Below are positions 3,550 to 5,931 of a stretch of 5,931 nucleotides of DNA, piece by piece. This stretch comes from Clostridia bacterium (GTDB lineage: Bacteria > Bacillota_A > Clostridia > Oscillospirales > CAG-382), in assembly GCA_017614095.1 (NCBI GenBank), contig JAGACN010000023.1, positions 1 through 5,931 on the forward strand, read 5' to 3'. The notes under the pieces were generated by a model, which saw nothing but the letters and a program-made list of their open reading frames with translations, did no database searches and was not told where the DNA came from. Each line of letters starts with the position of its first letter. Positions within the stretch are counted from its first letter, which is position 1. The position numbers were made by a program, and so were the translations under genes.

Positions 3550-5399
3550 GCCGCTCATCCTCTTCATCCGCCCGGGTCTTCCGGGTCCTGCTCTGCAGCC
3601 TGCTGCTGCTCTTCATCCCGCTTGGTTCTTTCGCGCCGACCAGTGCTTCCGAAACGGAGGTCATGACTTTGAATCCCACCATGACAAAAGACGAACTGAG
3701 CGCCATACTGAAATCCGAGATCGCGTACGTCGGATCGCTGCAGCTGTCCAACGGCGCCATTCCGGACGGCAAACTGTCCGCCGTTTCACACGCCGGGCAG
3801 AGCCTGCCGGACTTCGACGGGATCCCCGCGTCCGAATACCGTTCCTGGCCCTCCTCGCGCATGGTCCCGTACTTTTCCGACGCGGCCGTGCTGGGCGTCA
3901 TCCGCGCCTGCAAGGCCCTCGGTCCGGAAGAAGCCAAACAGACGGACGGACAGAAGATCGCATTGGGATATATCGAATGGTATATGGCTCATATGAACAC
4001 CAAAGAGAGCGACATCAATCGCGTCGCGGGAACCGTCTACGACTATTTCATCTTCCGGAACGCCACGGACGGCCGGATCGTCGAAGTTACCCTGCACGAT
4101 GCCTATTCCTCCGCCTATCCGAAAAACAATCCCTACGACTACGACTCCACAGACTCGTATGCCGCGATGTTCCTGACATTGCTGCTGGAATATGCGGATA
4201 CCTTCGATTCCAAATACCTGAAAGACAAGGAAGCCGTCGTAGACGCACTGGTGGGCGTCATGCGCGCCACCGAAGTAAAATCGCTCGGATTGACCGGAGC
4301 CAAACCAAACTACATGGTCTGCTATTTGATGGACAACTGCGAAGTCTACGCAGGTCTGGTCTCCGCCGCTGAGATCTACAGCCGCATCGGAAACAAGACC
4401 AAGGCGAAAGACGCTTCGGCCTTCGCCGAAAAAGTCCGGTCCGCCATCCAGACACGGCTGTACAGCACTTCCGCGAAATGCTGGTATTCCGGCGTGTTCG
4501 ACAACGGGAAAGCGACCGCGAACGCAGATCTGTCCGTTTTCTATCCCCAGGGATCCTGCCAGCTCTTCCCCGTCCTGTTCGGCGTGGACGATCCGACGTC
4601 CGAGCGGGCGCTGAACGTATACCGGCGCTTTAAGGAGACCTACTGCAGGACCGACATAGCCGGAAAAAACTGGTCGACCGTGAATCTCCGGGACGACACC
4701 TTCCCCTGGGCCATCCTGCTGCGCGCCGTCGTTGCCATGGGCGATACCGAAACGGCCGAGACGTTCGTCAAAGCTATGAACAACCGCTTCATCAAGACCG
4801 GGCACAACTATCCCTACTACAACGCGGAAGCCGGACATCTCATGAGCGGCGTTGCCGCGATACTCGAAGCCGTCAACGGCAGCGGGCAAGGCACGGATCC
4901 GACGTCCGGCGACGGATCGGAGGGATCCTCTGCCGACCCGGTCAGCGAATCCTCCGCCGAGAGTTCCGCCGCTTCGTCCGCCGAATCGTCCAAGGAGGAA
5001 ACTTCCAAGGAAGCTTCCAAAGACACCTCGAAGGATACGTCAAAAGAGACTTCCAAGGAAACTTCCAAAGAAACATCCGCAGACGAACCGGACGACTCCT
5101 CGCCCGCAGCCGACTCGGACGAGCCGTCCGAAGACGCTCCCGTTTCCGAGGTCCAGTCCGCCGACCCGTCCGACGAGCCTTCGAAGGAACCGTCCGCGGA
5201 CGTTGAACCCGTTTCCGAAACGCCTTCCGCGGAGCCGGCCGTTTCCGGCCCGGCTTCCGAACCGGAACAGGCTTCCTCCGGCTCCGGGCCCCTGCCCTGG
5301 ATCCTGTGGGGCGCGGGCTTCGCCGCCGTGCTCGGGATCGGCGCGTTCGTGATCATCCGTCTGCTCCGCAAGAAACCGGACGGCGGAAAAGCCGCCTGA
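3546..5399 (+). CDS. Secreted, membrane-anchored protein with probable six-hairpin (alpha/alpha-barrel) glycosidase-like domain
   Basis: This 617-residue protein starts at an ATG with AGGAGGT at 3531-3537, eight bases upstream. Residues 1-34 are a signal peptide (basic start, hydrophobic VLLCSLLLLFIPLGSF, cleavage likely after TSA). Residues 45-443 form a helical domain with repeated helix pairs, aromatic and acidic patches (YDYDSTDSYAAMFLTLLLEY at 197-216, NLRDDTFPWAILLRAVVAMG at 380-399, YNAEAGHLMSGVAAILEA at 425-442) typical of six-hairpin glycosidases. I cannot assign a GH family or catalytic acids. Residues 445-580 are a Ser/Glu/Asp/Lys/Pro stalk including an SKET-type repeat. Residues 583-605 are a transmembrane helix followed by RLLRKK and a short tail, with no LPXTG motif. 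The domain should face outside, tethered to the membrane through the wall. It is coupled to the hydrolase (ATGA) and to the glycosylase gene (TGATG). A role in cell-surface or dietary glycan handling is inferred. Confidence 0.85.
   Translation: MSRSSSSSARVFRVLLCSLLLLFIPLGSFAPTSASETEVMTLNPTMTKDELSAILKSEIAYVGSLQLSNGAIPDGKLSAVSHAGQSLPDFDGIPASEYRSWPSSRMVPYFSDAAVLGVIRACKALGPEEAKQTDGQKIALGYIEWYMAHMNTKESDINRVAGTVYDYFIFRNATDGRIVEVTLHDAYSSAYPKNNPYDYDSTDSYAAMFLTLLLEYADTFDSKYLKDKEAVVDALVGVMRATEVKSLGLTGAKPNYMVCYLMDNCEVYAGLVSAAEIYSRIGNKTKAKDASAFAEKVRSAIQTRLYSTSAKCWYSGVFDNGKATANADLSVFYPQGSCQLFPVLFGVDDPTSERALNVYRRFKETYCRTDIAGKNWSTVNLRDDTFPWAILLRAVVAMGDTETAETFVKAMNNRFIKTGHNYPYYNAEAGHLMSGVAAILEAVNGSGQGTDPTSGDGSEGSSADPVSESSAESSAASSAESSKEETSKEASKDTSKDTSKETSKETSKETSADEPDDSSPAADSDEPSEDAPVSEVQSADPSDEPSKEPSADVEPVSETPSAEPAVSGPASEPEQASSGSGPLPWILWGAGFAAVLGIGAFVIIRLLRKKPDGGKAA
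4986..5078 (+). repeat. SKET/SKDT tandem repeat in the surface-protein stalk
   Basis: Residues 481-511 of the surface protein are built from four- to five-residue units (SKEE, TSKEA, SKDT, SKDT, then three SKET). At DNA level this is a 12-base period around ACTTCCAAGGAA. Codons for the same residue differ between units (TCC, TCG, TCA; AAG, AAA), so the array is not a fresh slippage product and the protein pattern seems to be kept. It lies within a longer acidic low-complexity stretch (about 4878-5285) that probably acts as a flexible spacer through the cell wall. Confidence 0.8.
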
Positions 5400-5908
5400 T
5401 GGCCGAAGCAACCCTGCTCGTCCATCCTTTCGGCCCGGTTTTCGACAACGCATGCACACGGCTGGTGCTGGGCTCGTTCCCGTCCGCCGCTTCCCGCGCG
5501 CAGCAGTTCTACTACGGACATCCTCAAAACCGGTTCTGGAACGTGCTGGCATGTCTGTACGAAGCGGACGTCCCCGAAACGGTCCCGGAAAAGAAATCCT
5601 TTCTGCTCTCCCGCCGGATCGCTTTGTGGGATGCCGCGGCCAGCTGCGTTGTCACCGGTTCGTCCGACGCGAGCATCCGCTCCGCGGTCCCGAACGACAT
5701 CGCTTCTCTGTTGAAAACCACGGCCGTCCGCACGGTCTTCTGCAACGGAAAAACTTCTTTCCGGATCTACGAAAGCTATCGGACAAAGTCCGGGCTCACC
5801 CTTCTTCCGCAAGCCGTTTTGCTCCCGTCCACCAGTCCGGCGAACGCCGCCTGGTCTTTGCCCCGGCTGATGGTCGCGTGGAAAGCGATCCTCGAGACAG
5901 AAAACTGA
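5399..5908 (+). CDS. DNA-deoxyinosine (hypoxanthine-DNA) glycosylase, UDG superfamily family 6
   Basis: This 169-residue cytosolic repair enzyme matches the hypoxanthine-DNA glycosylase family (DNA-deoxyinosine glycosylase). That family removes hypoxanthine, the product of adenine deamination, from DNA to start base-excision repair. Motifs in order are LGSFPSAASR at 24-33, FYYGHPQNRFWNVL at 37-50 (the Asn44-Arg-Phe-Trp block in the base-recognition region), GLWD-like IALWDAAASC at 73-82, SDASIRSAVPNDI at 89-101, VFCNGKTS at 113-120 and the terminal LLPSTSPAN at 141-149. Length is normal for the family and the protein looks complete. The ATG at 5399 overlaps the TGA of the surface-protein gene (TGATG), with no strong ribosome binding site. 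A GGCGG/CCGCC stem lies just before it, so translation probably depends on coupling. There is no obvious functional link to its surface-enzyme neighbour. Confidence 0.88.
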   Translation: MAEATLLVHPFGPVFDNACTRLVLGSFPSAASRAQQFYYGHPQNRFWNVLACLYEADVPETVPEKKSFLLSRRIALWDAAASCVVTGSSDASIRSAVPNDIASLLKTTAVRTVFCNGKTSFRIYESYRTKSGLTLLPQAVLLPSTSPANAAWSLPRLMVAWKAILETEN

Positions 5909-5931
5909 AAAGCAGCCAAGAAAAAGCCCTG
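5909..5931 (+). other. Start of downstream region, possible left arm of a terminator
   Basis: After the last stop codon only 23 bases remain. AAGAAAAAGCCCTG at the edge resembles the A-tract and left stem arm of a bidirectional terminator (expected partner CAGGGCTTTTT beyond the window). The right arm is not visible, so this is a guess from form only. Confidence 0.25.

Noticed and set aside
3786..4889. Minus-strand open frame (367 codons) inside the surface-protein gene
   Set aside because: It is antisense to a well-supported secreted protein, has no ribosome binding site or recognisable motif, and long antisense frames are expected in GC-rich codon-biased genes.
4986..5078. Short tandem repeats considered as a CRISPR-like or minisatellite array
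   Set aside because: Units are 12-15 bases without spacers, stay in frame in a surface-protein stalk and differ by synonymous codons.
4817..5812. Minus-strand open frame (331 codons) across the stalk and the glycosylase gene
   Set aside because: Its Ser/Glu/Val repeats are the mirror image of the Ser/Glu/Lys stalk codons. It runs opposite to two convincing genes and has no own start signals.
1..5931. Phage, transposon or integrated element borders
   Set aside because: No transposase, integrase, tRNA target, terminal repeats or sharp change in composition was seen; the two XRE proteins alone do not indicate a mobile element.

Overview
The window looks like chromosomal DNA of a GC-rich member of the Bacillota, most likely a clostridial anaerobe of the Oscillospiraceae/Ruminococcaceae type. 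This is inferred from AGGAGG-type ribosome binding sites, TATAAT/TTGACA-type promoters, Ser/Glu/Lys-rich linkers of the kind common in clostridial surface proteins, and an XRE/sigma-like regulator paired with a one-pass membrane protein. The genus cannot be fixed from the sequence. There are no RNA genes, insertion sequences or CRISPR arrays.

Left arm, minus strand (1-2374). Reading leftwards from 2374 there is a small XRE-type DNA-binding protein (2374-1928). After it come two tandem hairpins: a long one directly behind the stop codon, then a hairpin with a T-tract that looks like an intrinsic terminator. Next is a strong promoter whose 17-bp spacer is almost filled by a perfect inverted repeat. 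It drives a two-gene unit with a TGATG overlap. The first gene (1716-1267) joins an XRE helix-turn-helix to a sigma-70 region-4-like C-terminus and has no region 2. The second (1267 to the left edge, incomplete) is a one-pass membrane protein with a short cytosolic N-terminus and a large extracytoplasmic domain. The pair has the architecture of a sigma/anti-sigma or transmembrane signalling module.

Middle (2375-2589) is an AT-richer divergent intergenic region. It holds a minus-strand promoter for the XRE gene, a plus-strand promoter for the right-hand operon, an AT-rich hairpin between them, and a possible 13-codon leader ORF whose stop overlaps the XRE start codon.

Right arm, plus strand (2590-5908) is a tightly packed three-gene operon. 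It encodes an alpha/beta hydrolase with a complete Ser-Asp-His triad, a secreted and membrane-anchored protein with a probable alpha/alpha-barrel (six-hairpin glycosidase-like) domain on an acidic Ser/Glu/Lys stalk, and a DNA-deoxyinosine (hypoxanthine) glycosylase of the uracil-DNA glycosylase superfamily. The junctions are ATGA and TGATG overlaps. The divergent XRE protein is the obvious candidate regulator of this operon, but that is inference. The window ends about 20 bases after the last stop, in what may be the left arm of a terminator.
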